Under the pieces are notes generated by a model. The model searched no databases and was not told the DNA's origin. It saw nothing but the letters and a program-made list of their open reading frames with translations. Shown here one piece after another: positions 32,485-43,571 of a stretch of 64,000 nt of DNA (its first letter is position 1; each line of letters starts with the position of its first letter). A program made the translations under genes and the position numbers. The stretch spans positions 39,440,466 to 39,504,465 of the forward strand of contig CM055816.1 in the NCBI GenBank assembly GCA_029582265.1, read 5' to 3'. Source of the stretch: Zoroaster sp. YZ-2022 (taxonomy: Eukaryota; Echinodermata; Asteroidea; Forcipulatida; Zoroasteridae).

Positions 32485-32855
32485 CCCTCCTACTTTTGGT
32501 ACCTTTTTCATACAAGTTGATCCACCATTTGAAACCATTCGCTGTTGTGGTTTTGAATGGTGAAATAACTGTGTACAGTATTGATTCCCCCAAATGGTTT
32601 TGAATGGTAGGTCAGCTAATACAAAACCTTGTTTGGATCTTTCCAAATGGTAGTACAGCTAATACAAAACCTTGTTTGGATACTTCTAAGTGGTGAATCA
32701 ATGCATGGACCCTCTATGCATTTGAATGGATTTGAATGGTAGTAAAGCTTGCTACCAACACTGTTCAAATGGTATCACCATGTGTGTACAAAACCAATGG
32801 GCATTTTGGTAAGTGGAAATTTTGAATGGTTTCAAATGGTCAAACAGTAGGAGGG
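32485..32855 (+). mobile_element. TTAA element, family B (copy B1)
   Basis: TTAA both sides; ends CCCTCCTACTTTTGG and AGTAGGAGGG. Interior is dominated by the word aatggt/accatt (ccatttgaaaccattcgc, tttgaatggtttcaaatgg), plus a duplicated agctaatacaaaaccttg block. Confidence 0.9.
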
Positions 32856-32859
32856 TTAA

Positions 32860-33384
32860 TCAGGTAATTGCCAAATGTACACTCCGTTTTAAAAGAAGGT
32901 ACAGCGTTGGTACATGTAGCATATTGGCGAAACTGCTTTGAACAATGATTATGCTTACTTTCTTTGGAATCAGGTTGTACATTCAACAACCAACCTGTGA
33001 AAGTTCCTGATTATTACATTGGACAGTGAGAAACTTGTGAAAATGCATTCAGATTTTTTTTTTTTTTCATTCTTTATGTGGTACATGTATTTAGGAAAGA
33101 GTACGCTGATCAACTTACTGGCAATTGTTCCAATTTTTATTATTTTTTTATGTTTTGTTACTCTGTGAGAAGATTGAAACTGACATCAGCTTTACACAAC
33201 ATGTACATGTATGTTGTGTATATTCAAATTTGACCATCAGGTTAATTTTAAAATGAACAATTTGATACCTTATCTTTAAAGGCAGACTTTACACTTGTGG
33301 TAAAATGTCTGTAAATTGCTTGCATACTTTATAAGAATCAAGAGATATATGTGGCTTTTTTAAGGAGAAAATAGTGAAAATGCA
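32860..33384. other. Family L-like debris
   Basis: Left-end-like aagaaggtacagcgttgg at 32895, then ccaacctgtgaaagttcctg and gaaaatgcattcagattttt. No gene. Confidence 0.4.
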
Positions 33385-33388
33385 TTAA

Positions 33389-33702
33389 CCCTCCTATGTA
33401 CAGTGCAGTTTGCCATAGAATTGTCAGACCTTTCAAAACCTTTCAAGTTTGCTGTACTGAAGGGTTTTGAAAGGTGAGAAAACTGTCTGACAAAAGGGAC
33501 CTATGAAAGGTTTCGAAAGGTGTAACAACTCTCTGAACAAACTGGTGTTGAAATGTTTCAATACCTTTCAAAGGGTATTGAAAGGTGTGGTTGTTCAGTA
33601 GCAACACATTCTGGAGGGTTTTAAAGGGTTCATAATTATTGATAGCCATTTTGGCCAGTAAGCAGATTTTGAAAGGTTTTGAAAGGTCAAACCATAGGAG
33701 GG
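33389..33702 (+). mobile_element. TTAA element, family C
   Basis: TTAA both sides; ends CCCTCCTATG and CATAGGAGGG. Interior is dominated by gaaaggt/acctttc (cctttcaaaacctttcaag, gggttttgaaaggtg). Single copy here. Confidence 0.9.
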
Positions 33703-33706
33703 TTAA

Positions 33707-34430
33707 TATTTGTATTAATTAATAGACCTTAATCACGCTGCGGTCATCTTTGTCTGATTCCCTGTATGTGCAATAACGATTACAGTGCTGATTCTCATTC
33801 AATAAAAGGACCCAGACTATTTCCCCTTCCAGACTCGCTTTGGTCGCATTGATTTGTATGGCAGAAAAAAATAAGGACTATTCTAACATGGAAATTAATC
33901 ATTAGCTTATGATTCATTTCAGATTTGAATTTTTCTACAATATGACACATTTCATGTTTTTTCTCGAAAAATTACAACACGTCAGACAAAATAAGATCGC
34001 TGGATGTTTGGTATCATTACCATCGGAAAACTAAGTAAGCTTATTTAGATTTTTGTGCACAGTTTTATTTGAGGTACGTAATTACCAATATGTGAGGCCC
34101 CTTTAATAGTGCACGAGGTACCATAAGACTCAATGACTAGGCCATCCGGGCCAGCCACATTGTGTGTTACAATCAGCACACATAAGGCGAGGAGATTTAT
34201 TGCAATACGAGGGTTCGGCTGTGAAGTGTATTAAAGAAAGATGACTCACACAGGATATCAAAAGTGTCTTTTATGTGTCTCCAGACATTGGACTGCCGTT
34301 ACGATTGGCTGCCTTTTAGCCGGTCAGTCAGTGCGAGGGTCGTTATTTTTCCGCCCAGACTTTCTTGTATGGCTCACATATAATGGGGGGGGGGGGGGAG
34401 ATATAAAGAGATAAATTAGTGCAATTTACT
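33707..34430. promoter_or_regulatory. Unique island, enhancer-like
   Basis: 33720-33870 (tctttgtctgattccctg, cattcaataaaaggaccc) and 34100-34380 (gaggagatttattgcaatac, ggctgccttttagccgg) are GC-balanced and non-repetitive, ending in a G(13) tract at 34385. Candidate conserved non-coding elements. Confidence 0.3.
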
Positions 34431-34785
34431 GTGTGCTACATTATCCTGCAGCGATACAGCATAATCGTGAAAATCACCTACTGTACATGTAATTATACAT
34501 AGTTTGTGGTGTACATTACATAAATTATGCCTTTTACATAATTACACAATGTAATTTTTTAATTTCAGTTAATTACTTTTCAAAAATAACAAAATGGCAA
34601 TGTTTTCTTAATCTAATGTTAAGCTGATGATGGCATCAATTTTCCCTAGAAATAGTTTTGTCTGAGGTGCTGTAATTTTTAAGAAAAGTGAGATACATGT
34701 AACATCCTGTTTGAATTTCGGAAAGAATACTCCAAAATGCATTAATTTTGGAATTTGGTTTTTACCGTTGTTGTTATACCTTTCC
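34431..34785. other. Family L-like sequence, left of G
   Basis: gctgatgatggcatcaattt and tgaggtgctgtaatttttaa match L. The L right end resumes at 35291-35363 after the G element, so G is probably nested in an L copy. Confidence 0.45.
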
Positions 34786-34789
34786 TTAA

Positions 34790-35286
34790 CCCTAACCCTT
34801 GTAAATCCTCTATAATCCTCCGGAGGATTTGGAGGATTTTGGAGGAATGAGGCACGTTCGAAAATCACTAATTGGAGGATTATGGAGGATTGAGCAGGGT
34901 CGTGCATTTGATAGTGGAGGATTGTGGAGGATTGAGGAAGCATGGTTCAAAGAGATCCTGGAGGATTGTGGAGGATTGAGGGCATAATGGAAATTTACTT
35001 TGGATGAATGTGGAGGATTATGGAGGATTATGGAGGATTATGGAGGATTGTGAAGGATTGACAGAAACATAATCTTGTATCCTCCGGAGGATTTGGAGGA
35101 TTTTGGAGGAATGAGGCACGTTCGAAAATCACCAATTGGAGGATTATGGAGGACTGAGGAGGGTCGTGCATTTGATAGTGGAGGATTATGAAGGATTGAG
35201 GCAGTGAGCTTCATGCACAAACACATTTCGAAGGATTATGAAGGATTGAGGAAGGTACCTGGTAATTAAGGCTTAGGGAGTTAGGG
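34790..35286 (+). mobile_element. TTAA element, family G
   Basis: TTAA both sides; ends CCCTAACCCTTGTAAATCC and GGGAGTTAGGG. Interior is a run of ggaggatt words (about 25), partly as a longer duplication (gaatgaggcacgttcgaaaa at about 34848 and 35112). Confidence 0.9.
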
Positions 35287-35547
35287 TTAATTAGTATAGA
35301 ATATCAGAACTTTCAGATAATAGTTACCATTCATGTAATTACCAGTGTTGTACTTTCCCTTTAATAATGTATAAAATTGTAATATGTCAGAACCTTTCAA
35401 TAGCAGTGTCTTAGAAATAATCAAGACTTTGGTTGCCGTGGGAACACACCAGTAGCAATGAACAGATGGATGATTTGCACCTGTGTGATGCTTGCAGCAG
35501 GTGTCGAACACATTGATCACCAAAAGTCATGGTGATAGTGCACTTAA

Positions 35548-35763
35548 AGGGACAGTACTCGTCACGATCAGATCTGACTTTCAACAGGGCATGGAATCGG
35601 TGTCCTAGTTTGAGATGAACACAGTGACTGAAAATTACTGGCTCATTTATGCAGCAGCAATGGTAATATGACCTTATCATGTGGGGTATTATTTTCAGTC
35701 ACTGAGTTAATTTAAATCTAGCACTCCGATTCCATGCCCTGATGATCATGTCGATATTGGCCC
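35548..35763 (+). mobile_element. TTAA element, family I (copy I2)
   Basis: TTAA at 35544; start AGGGACAGTACTCGTCACG, end catgtcgatattggccct then TTGA. Contains caacagggcatggaatcgg. Abuts an L copy, apparently sharing the target. Confidence 0.85.
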
Positions 35764-35767
35764 TTGA

Positions 35768-36139
35768 AAGGGAGTGATACAGCATTGGTAATAATTATCG
35801 TAAATTACAAAATAACTGAATGATCCTCCAAGAGCTACATGTACATGTAACTTGATGTAAATTTGGTACAGGTATTACATGTAATCATAATGATTCTGTC
35901 TGAAGCGATCCTATTTCAGAGAAAATGCCCATTTTCTAAAAATATTTTGATGGTGTTTTTCTGTCAAACAAATTATGCATGATTTTTCACACTTTTCTCA
36001 TGACTTACATGTACATACAGGTTGCATTAAGCTTTTACAAGTGGGCTGTTTAATGTATCTTGATTACATAGCTTTACTCACACCACAACCTGTAGAAGCA
36101 GTTTTGTCAACAGACCGTCACCAATATTGGACCTTCCCT
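35768..36139 (+). mobile_element. Family L element
   Basis: Start agggagtgatacagcattgg and end ccaatattggaccttccctt are inverted; right TTAA at 36140-36143. Confidence 0.6.
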
Positions 36140-36294
36140 TTAAATTTTGCTTCAAAAGTCAATTTATGTAGGCCTGTGTACCATAAATACACACACATTG
36201 TACATGTTTACGCAGAAGAGTATTTCTATTATTTTTGGTACTATGGGGTTTGAACATTGGAGACCAGGTGCATTTTCACTACGATAGGGCTTAA

Positions 36295-36548
36295 CCAGTT
36301 CGCGTCGGAGGCCGTGTATACACGCAATTTTTTTTTGCAGCACAGATCGGAGAGCGTCTATACACGCCAGAGGAAACTCTGGAATATTTGTATGCATGCT
36401 CGGTTGACGTGGCAACGAGCCGAGTGTACAGTGACATGCTCGGTAGACGTGGCCACGCGCTGTGGAAGCTTCCATTAACGTGTTTGTGTGGGGAAAAGAA
36501 ACCCGCACAGGGGCCCAGAAAAACTTTTTTATTCCCGATGCGAACTGG
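36295..36548 (+). mobile_element. TTAA element, family K (copy K3)
   Basis: TTAA both sides; ends CCAGTTCGCGTCGG and CCCGATGCGAACTGG. Interior has an extra duplicated gctcggttgacgtggc / gctcggtagacgtggc block. Confidence 0.88.
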
Positions 36549-36682
36549 TTAAGTGAACACCAAGTTCATGTAGATTCAGTGTAGAATGTGTACATGTAGG
36601 TCTATTGACCACAGATGAATGTATTTCAATTCCAGATATACATAATGTATGTACATGTACCGGTACAATGTACATGTACATT

Positions 36683-36800
36683 TCTCCTGAAGACGATCAG
36701 AGCATACTGATCGAAACATCGAGTTGCAACCATCAGTTCTTTTCGGAACTAATTACTACTCAATTGAGAATTTCACATGGTGTCACCGCAAACAGTGTTT
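36683..36800 (+). mobile_element. Retroelement-end repeat with ribozyme-like core (copy 2)
   Basis: CTGAAGAC-GATCAG-agcata-CTGATC-GAAAC: perfect 6-bp stem between CTGAAGA and GAAAC. Same downstream phrase as copy 1 (gaactaattactactcaatt). Confidence 0.55.
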
Positions 36801-36889
36801 CTTATCCTCTTCACCATGCAAAGCTACAAATATTACTTATAAATATGTACATACATGTATGTAGAGTCTTTACTTGTCCAGAAATTTGT

Positions 36890-37034
36890 TTAGCAGTTTA
36901 TAAGCCAGGATTTGAAAACAGGACGTCCAAATTGGTTATTCTTTGAAAAACAGGGTGTCCAAATGTTTAACTTTCAATACTTTTACTTGTGTTTTACAAA
37001 TAAAACAATATTGCTGGTTAATACCATGCTAACA
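36890..37034. repeat. Dispersed repeat O (copy 2)
   Basis: taagccaggatttgaaaaca, ggacgtccaaat and caaataaaaca match 16885-17025. Confidence 0.55.
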
Positions 37035-37038
37035 CTAA

Positions 37039-37353
37039 CCCTCCTACAATCAGTGCAATTTTTGAAACAACCCATTCAGGCCACTCCAAGCCATTAGCTG
37101 TTGCCAGTGGTCTCCTATGGTTACCCTTCTGTGCACTGTCACACCACTGAGATTGCAGGGTAAGGTGGTCTCCCATTGATACATTGTAGGCCATACTAAT
37201 ATGTTCAAACATTTACAGTGGCCTTGGGTGGCACACAGTTGATTTTGTAAGATTACTTTGAAAGGACAGCAGGCTTGTACATGTGTACAATGTACTGATG
37301 GTTGCTAAAGAACAGAATTTTGTGGATCGGAGTGGCCTCCATGTGTAGAAGGG
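37039..37353 (+). mobile_element. TTAA element, family J (copy J2)
   Basis: Flanked by CTAA on both sides (37035-37038, 37354-37357), a matching variant of TTAA that supports a 4-bp target duplication. Ends CCCTCCTACAATCAGTGC and CATGTGTAGAAGGG. Confidence 0.9.
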
Positions 37354-37357
37354 CTAA

Positions 37358-37760
37358 GGGAATATGTTTTTACAGCAGGTTAAACTTAATGACCGGTTTT
37401 GGGCATGGTCATGGGCGATGAGGACAGAGCCGTACCAATTTCATTTTCAAAATGTAAAACAAAATTGTAATTTTTGTTGAATTTTTGCCAAATAGAAATG
37501 GACAAGTTCACATTTTGGGGACACACAAAAAACACTTCCAGAGTACATGAGACAGGTGGCTCTGATTTTGATAAGCTATGTCTTTACCATCCGTTAGTAC
37601 ACCCCCACATATTACGTTTTGTTCAATCAGATTGTCTAAACTGTCTTGAGCATTTATGAATATGGTTTGCAGTTTGCCACCTCAACAAATTTAAAAAAAT
37701 ATGACTGGTCAGTAAATATTAAATTTGGTCAAATGGAAACCACCAGTGATTATTACAAAC
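37358..37760. other. No gene seen
   Basis: Non-repetitive AT-rich sequence; short ORF only. Confidence 0.4.
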
Positions 37761-37764
37761 AGCC

Positions 37765-37940
37765 GAGCGGAATATAAGCCAGAATTTTTTTAATTTGTTA
37801 ATCTTTGACAAAACAGGATGTCCTAATGTTTAACTTGCATTACATTTGCATGTGTGCTACAAATAAAACAGGGTGATTATTTAGCAAGCGGGGCATCCAT
37901 CAAACACCCAAAGGAATTGCTGGCTAACACTATCAGGCTG
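37765..37940. repeat. Dispersed repeat O (copy 3)
   Basis: ataagccagaatttttttaa, acaggatgtcc, acaaataaaacagggtg and acacccaaaggaattgctgg. Confidence 0.6.
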
Positions 37941-38180
37941 AGTGCAAAAAAAAGGATCTTGAATAATTTTTGTGACATGCATTTTTTACAATCAAAATGT
38001 CATGTTTTTACAATTCTGCCAGACTGCAACCTCATTCACTCAGTTGAAAATATGACCTGAATTTAGGTTCTTGAACAAAAAGCAGATTATATGGATGCAA
38101 ATTATCAAATCTGCCTGAGATGTAGCTATTTTGCATGGCTGTACCTGTGCATGGCTGTTTTGTACCACATTTCTTCAAGA

Positions 38181-38748
38181 TTACTCCCAAGGCCCATTTG
38201 CTTACATACAACCTGAATCCTTCCTAACTCGCTAGGCCCATTTTCTTACACATAACCTGAATCCTTCCTAACTCCCTAGGCCCATTTGCCTGAATCCTTC
38301 CTAACTCCCTAGGCCGTTTTGATTAAACATAACCTGAATCCTTCCTAACTCCCTAGGCCCATTTGCTTACACATAACCTGAATCCTTCCTAACTCCCTAG
38401 GCCCATTTGCTTACACATAACCTGAATCCTCGAAAATCCTTCAGTAGTAAAGCAAGCGCATGACATGTATGCACACATGTGTTTCTAATCTGTGATACAT
38501 GTACATGTACATGGCCAGGGACCCTCCCTGCATGCATGGAGCAATAAACAGTGTCCACTGACCCAAGCACTGACCTTGCAGTCACTACAACAAACATGGA
38601 TGTACATGCACCATGGAAAGGCAAGTATGCCTAATAACCTCAATCCTCCAAAATCCTTCACTTTAGCAAAGAGCATGTAGCATACGTGTAACGTTCTTCA
38701 AAATCCGTCACTTTAGCAAACAGGATTTTGGAGGATTTGGGAAGGTAT
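38181..38748 (-). mobile_element. Family H element (copy H2)
   Basis: Left part has five to six units of cctgaatccttcctaactcc + ctaggcccatttgcttacac; the rest (agtaaagcaagcgcatgaca, gcatgcatggagcaataaac) matches H1 in reverse. Termini are eroded. It lacks the SINE found in H1 and so shows the empty site. Confidence 0.8.
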
Positions 38749-38971
38749 AGTATTGGCAAAACTGCTTCTGATGAGGTGCTGTCATTTTTTAAGAAAAGTA
38801 AACAAATTTAAAATAAGTACTCTTTCCTAAATTCCATGTTGGAATTTAATTATGAATGCATTTTCTACCATTTCATTTCACCGATTATATTTTCAACGAC
38901 ACAACCGATCAAGCAATATTTGTTTTCTGGTTAGTTGTTTTATGCTTGATTCAAAGAACGTGACCATACCC
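38741..38971 (+). mobile_element. Family L element (short)
   Basis: gggaaggtatagtattggca at the start and ccataccctttaa at the end, with gaggtgctgtcattttttaa and tactctttcctaaattcc inside. Confidence 0.5.
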
Positions 38972-39187
38972 TTTAAAAGCATTTTTGAAAACATTACTAA
39001 TATTTTGTCTTCCCCTTAATAAAAACCAAATCAAACAAATACTGAGCCAAGAGGGAAATAAAGAAGCATGAACATTGATGTTTTTGCTGGGACAAGTCTT
39101 TGTGAGTCATGAGGTGACGCCTCACTGATGAAGATGGCTGTGAAACATTGAAACATGCCAACATGAAGAATGCATTTTAATATACAT

Positions 39188-39555
39188 GGGCAATTCTCCG
39201 GTAACGGAATGACGTCCATTCATGACCCAGCCACGAAAAATAATTTTAATTTTTTTACATACAAAAGTAATCTTTGGTACAATGGTTAAATCTAGACACA
39301 CAAACAATTATTTTCCCACAAGGCCTCAACTAATCAATGTCCAAGAGAATTAAATTTGAATTTTTAACGAAAATTACACATTTTCAGACTTACTACCCAA
39401 AAATCCATATTTCTCCCAGAAAACACGGGTTTTTCGAATTTTAACCACTTGAATTGGATTCCTTATGAAATTATGGTCTAGAATCATTATGAAATATTCC
39501 TCTATTGCTAATGTAAAATTTTGAATTTTTTTTTCTCTCCCATGTAGAATTGCCC
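39188..39555. mobile_element. 368-bp element with GGGCAATTCT ends
   Basis: Ends GGGCAATTCT and AGAATTGCCC flanked by ACAT on both sides (39184-39187, 39556-39559). AT-rich interior, no transposase. Superfamily not assigned. Confidence 0.6.
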
Positions 39556-39559
39556 ACAT

Positions 39560-39867
39560 GTATAAACACGTTAAATGTCATTTACGTCTCTGAGTCAAAT
39601 GTCTGTACAGGAAATGTTTAATACTTGGGTAGGATTAAGTAGGATTCTGAAATCATTAAGATTATCGGTACTTACTTTTAAAGATATGTCATCCGTGTTT
39701 GGGCCAATTTGACGGTAAAAAATTAGATTTAAATGTTGAATTGCTATTTTTCTGGTGTTAGGTTTAGCTTTCCACTTGAAACATTGAATGAAAAATCCAT
39801 CAAGGATTAGTACCAGTAAAATAAATATCTTTTTTATTTAAAGTTTCCGACATGTTTTTTTCTTCAT
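39560..39867. other. No gene seen
   Basis: AT-rich non-repetitive. Confidence 0.4.
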
Positions 39868-39871
39868 TTAA

Positions 39872-40207
39872 CCCTCCTATGCCCAGGCTGAAATTTGGCC
39901 CAGTAAGCACCACACCCACAGACAGTCACTTGAGTATATTTGGTTGCATTGCCAATTGTTCACACATGTGTATAAGAGTGCTGGAGATAGTGGCAAAGTC
40001 AAACACACTTGTGTATGTCTTACAAGTTATATGCAGAGTCACACAGAGCTGTGTATGTACTGCATAAGTTACAGTCGAGTGGTTTTGGTTTGACCTCCTA
40101 CCATAGCCACATGTCCTTGCATTTATTTGAGTGCACTGCACAAAGTCAATAGGTTGGGAGTGACATACAAATTTTGAGTGTCTTTGATTGTTAAACCTAT
40201 AGGAGGG
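39872..40207 (-). mobile_element. TTAA element, family D (copy D2)
   Basis: TTAA both sides; ends CCCTCCTATGCCCAGG and CTATAGGAGGG. Reverse orientation of D1, sharing ctgaaatttggcccag and gcactgcacaaagtcaat. Confidence 0.9.
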
Positions 40208-40273
40208 TTAATAACAATATTAAATTTCAAAATTCATTCGCTTTTTAAATTCTATTTTTGGGTCTCTAGAGCC

Positions 40274-40865
40274 TAGGGCTGTGCCGGGTATCTGGATATC
40301 CGGATACCCGACCGAAACTGTCATTACCCGGTTCCATTTTTCGGTTCCAATTACCCGTAAACGACTTTTTAAAATTCGGACTAAACATTTGAGCGGAGTG
40401 AACAGAAGTCTGTCACTCTTGAACAATGTAATGGTTACACTTTTACAGACAATTATCTTTAAATTCAAGAGATTACACTCCAATAAAGCCTTTGTAGTAT
40501 TTTATGGACATTTTCCCATTCACTTTTCTCCAACTGTTTGTGATACATTGCATCGAATCGTTAAGACTGCAAAGGGCCTGGCAGCAACTACTTCAAACAA
40601 CGTATCAAACCAGCAGCACAGGAGGGAATGTTTGCCTAATTGCTTGCCTAATTGTTTTAATAAAAACCACACAGTAAAGAAAAGATTGATTTAAGTATGG
40701 TATCCTCTGTATTATAAAGGTCAATTTTGTTACCAATTACAGTACATGTACTTGTACACCACCGGAGGCATGTTTTCAAGAAAAATTAAAACGGGTATCC
40801 GGGTATCCAAAGTTTCCTGATTTCGGATATCCGATTCCAAAAATATCCGAAAACACACACCCCTA
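40274..40865. mobile_element. hAT-type non-autonomous element
   Basis: Ends TAGGGCTGTG and CACACCCCTA flanked by an exact 8-bp duplication CTAGAGCC (40266-40273, 40866-40873), the hAT hallmark. Subterminal GGATATCC/GGGTATCCGG words. The 137-aa ORF inside does not resemble a hAT transposase. Confidence 0.9.
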
Positions 40866-40873
40866 CTAGAGCC

Positions 40874-41929
40874 AAACACTGGCGATACATGTATGTCTTT
40901 AAACAGCAAGCTTGAGAAATTGCTGAGTGTCATTAATGTGAAAGTAATGAAAATGCATTCAGATTTTTTGCTTTATACATGTAGATACATCAGAGCAAAA
41001 ATCAAATCAATTGTACAATTTATTATAATATTTGTATAATATTCATTTACTGTGTAACTCCTGGTGTGTGTTTAGATGTAGATGGGTGAAAACAGTGGGG
41101 AATTAGGTGTTCGATCTACAGCGCGAACACCTTGAAATTGCTTGGTTTTTTTATTTTGTTTTTGTGTCATGACTTTCGGTGAATCTCTAAGTTGGGATTA
41201 GGGTTAAAAAAGGAATGCCTTTTTGGTGAAACTTTGATAATTTTTTTTTTCTTACAAACAAATTGTTCTTTTCTCAAGCTGTCAAAATGCCTCTTAAATG
41301 GACATGCATGTGCATCTCTTATCATTTCAAAATGATGAATGTGGTCATTTATTAGTAATGAGTGCGGACCTGCCCTGCAGTTGCAAATATTGGCCCATCA
41401 ATTTACTGCCATTTCCCAATGCAGAAATTCCCACTATTCTGTCAATATTGCCGCCTCTTTTTTTATATATTTTGATAGAATCGCCTCTGGGACCTAGATT
41501 AATTTCATGGTTGCATGGTTGGTGTCTTTCCATTTTGTATTGAAACGGGTATTTTCTGAGCTATACAGTGTAGGGCATATCGTGACTTTGGACCGATGGG
41601 AGACTTAAGGGTAGGCTTTGCAGGCATTCTTCTGGGAGAACGACAAAATTAGATTATTACAACTTTCTTTCAATGGGTTTTGCAAAGAAAATGTCAGGGG
41701 ACATTTAAGTACATAATTTACATTCGGTCTTGTGAGATATTAAAGACAGAATACACTTTTGGTAAAAGGTCATGTGTGTGGGTTCATACATGTACTTGAC
41801 GAAGATCAAGAAATTTGGATAGGAACTGACCTGTCAGTCTACAGATTCATGAGATACATGTAATTGTGAAAATTCGTTGCAGTTATTGAACTCAAGTTAA
41901 AAGCTTCACTCACTTCACGTTAATTATTA
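40874..41929. other. Unique, with one hairpin and an enhancer-like patch
   Basis: 41108-41136 is a hairpin AGGTGTTCG...CGCGAACACCT related to the 3' end of 9238-9818. 41380-41545 (gaaattcccactattctg, agattaatttcatggttg) is non-repetitive and could be a regulatory island. No gene. Confidence 0.4.
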
Positions 41930-42256
41930 CCCTCCTACTTTTGGTGCCTTTTTTCAGACAAGTTGATGCACCATTTGAAACCATTCGTTTTGTGAAACAC
42001 ACCAAGGTGTAGTGTATCCACCATTCAAAACCATTTGAATGATTTATAAGCCATTCACCATTTGAAACCATTCGGCTATGGAAACACACCAAGGTGTAGT
42101 GTATCCACCATTCAAAAACCATTTGAATGGATTTGAATGGTAGTAAAGCTTGCTACCAACACTTTTCAAATGGTATCACCATGTGTGTACAAAACCAATG
42201 GGCATTTTGGTAAGTGGACATTTTGAATGGTTTCAAATGGTCAAACAGTAGGAGGG
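41930..42256 (+). mobile_element. TTAA element, family B (copy B2)
   Basis: Ends CCCTCCTACTTTTGG and AGTAGGAGGG; right TTAA at 42257-42260. Interior of accatt/aatggt words with an internal duplication (gaaacacaccaaggtgtagt twice). Confidence 0.88.
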
Positions 42257-42260
42257 TTAA

Positions 42261-42451
42261 AGAGACAGTATCTTCATGATCAGGGCATGGAATCGGTGTC
42301 CTAGTTTAAGATGAACACAGTGACTGAAAATTACTGGCTCATTTATGAAGCAGCAACGGTAATATGACCTTGTGGGTATTATTTTCAGTCACTGAGTTTT
42401 AAATCTAAAATTAGCACTCCATACCCTGTTGATCGTGATGGTGTTGTCCCT
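42261..42451 (+). mobile_element. TTAA element, family I (copy I3)
   Basis: Begins at the very TTAA that closes B2 and ends at TTAA 42452-42455. Start agagacagtatcttcatgat, end gatcgtgatggtgttgtccc. Confidence 0.85.
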
Positions 42452-42455
42452 TTAA

Positions 42456-42868
42456 AACTATGAAAAAAGGTTGTGTATGAAATGGTCAAATGAGGGCGCA
42501 ATTTAGTCAAACCACTGTTTTGTCACCAGGCTTGAATATCACTGGAACTACATGTAGTATGTACACGGTTGGCTCCATTTGTATTCAAGTATTCAGTTTG
42601 TCACTGAAAAAATGACAGAGGATTTTTTTTTCCATGTAGAAAAACTCCTCATACTCAATGATTTGGGAGGATAGAATTTTTTTTGTTTAAATTTTTTTTT
42701 ATTTTTTTATAAAATGACTTTATTTAATCAGACCAGCTGCTGCAGGACATTCACCCAAACTCAGAAATAAACTTGTAAATTTCACCTGTAAAGGGGTAGC
42801 AAAGGACACAAAGTGGATTTACACCAAGACGACATTGCACTTATTCCAGTTAATAGGCAGAATGTATA
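42456..42868. other. No gene seen
   Basis: T-rich low complexity at 42670-42715; otherwise unremarkable. Confidence 0.4.
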
Positions 42869-42874
42869 AAAAGG

Positions 42875-43118
42875 CAGAGCTGCCAACTCTTCCGGATTCT
42901 GCGGAAGAGTTCCGTATTTGACGGTAATTTACTTACTTAAAATATATGCAAGGAGGCCTCTCCTTTTGGTGCCAAAAAGCCTAAAACCCCCGGACCCCAC
43001 CCGCAAGGGCTCGCTCGCTCGGCTCGCTCGGCTCACTCGCTGCGTTCGCTTCGATTGAGTCTTTCTGATTAGAAAATTAAATCTTCCTCATTTTCAAAAT
43101 CATATGTTGGCAGCTCTG
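42875..43118. mobile_element. MITE with CAGAGCTGCCAAC ends
   Basis: Ends CAGAGCTGCCAAC and GTTGGCAGCTCTG, flanked by AAAAGG on both sides (42869-42874, 43119-43124). Interior has a ctcgctcg/gctcactcgc patch. Superfamily not assigned. Confidence 0.8.
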
Positions 43119-43261
43119 AAAAGGTAGACTGATGCGTGACTTAATTGATGCCCATCTTGGGAATGATTCACAGCTGAAAGTTTTATGAAAATCAATCTCT
43201 TTCTGTAGTACCTTATGAATAAACCAGGACTGAAGCGACAACAATTCACCAAGCATTAAAA

Positions 43262-43571
43262 CCCTCCTACACATGGAGGCCACTCCCAACCACTAAATTC
43301 TGTTCTTTAGCAACCTTCAGTACATACATGTACAAGCCTGCTGCCCTTTCCAAGTAATCTTACAAAATCAACTGTTTCCTACCCAAGGTCACTGTAAATG
43401 TTTGAACATATTAGTATGGCCTACAATGTATCAATGGGAGACCACTTTACCCTGCAATCTCAGTGGTGTGACAGTGCACAGAAGGGTAACCATAGGAGGC
43501 CACTGGCAACATCTAATGGCTTGGAGTGGCCTGAATGGGTTGTTTCAAAAATTGCACTGATTGTAGGAGGG
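43262..43571 (-). mobile_element. TTAA element, family J (copy J3)
   Basis: Reverse orientation. Ends CCCTCCTACACATGGAGGCC and CTGATTGTAGGAGGG. Confidence 0.88.

Noticed and set aside
40281..40694. 137-aa ORF as hAT transposase
   Set aside because: No hAT catalytic or dimerisation motifs; the element is only 592 bp.
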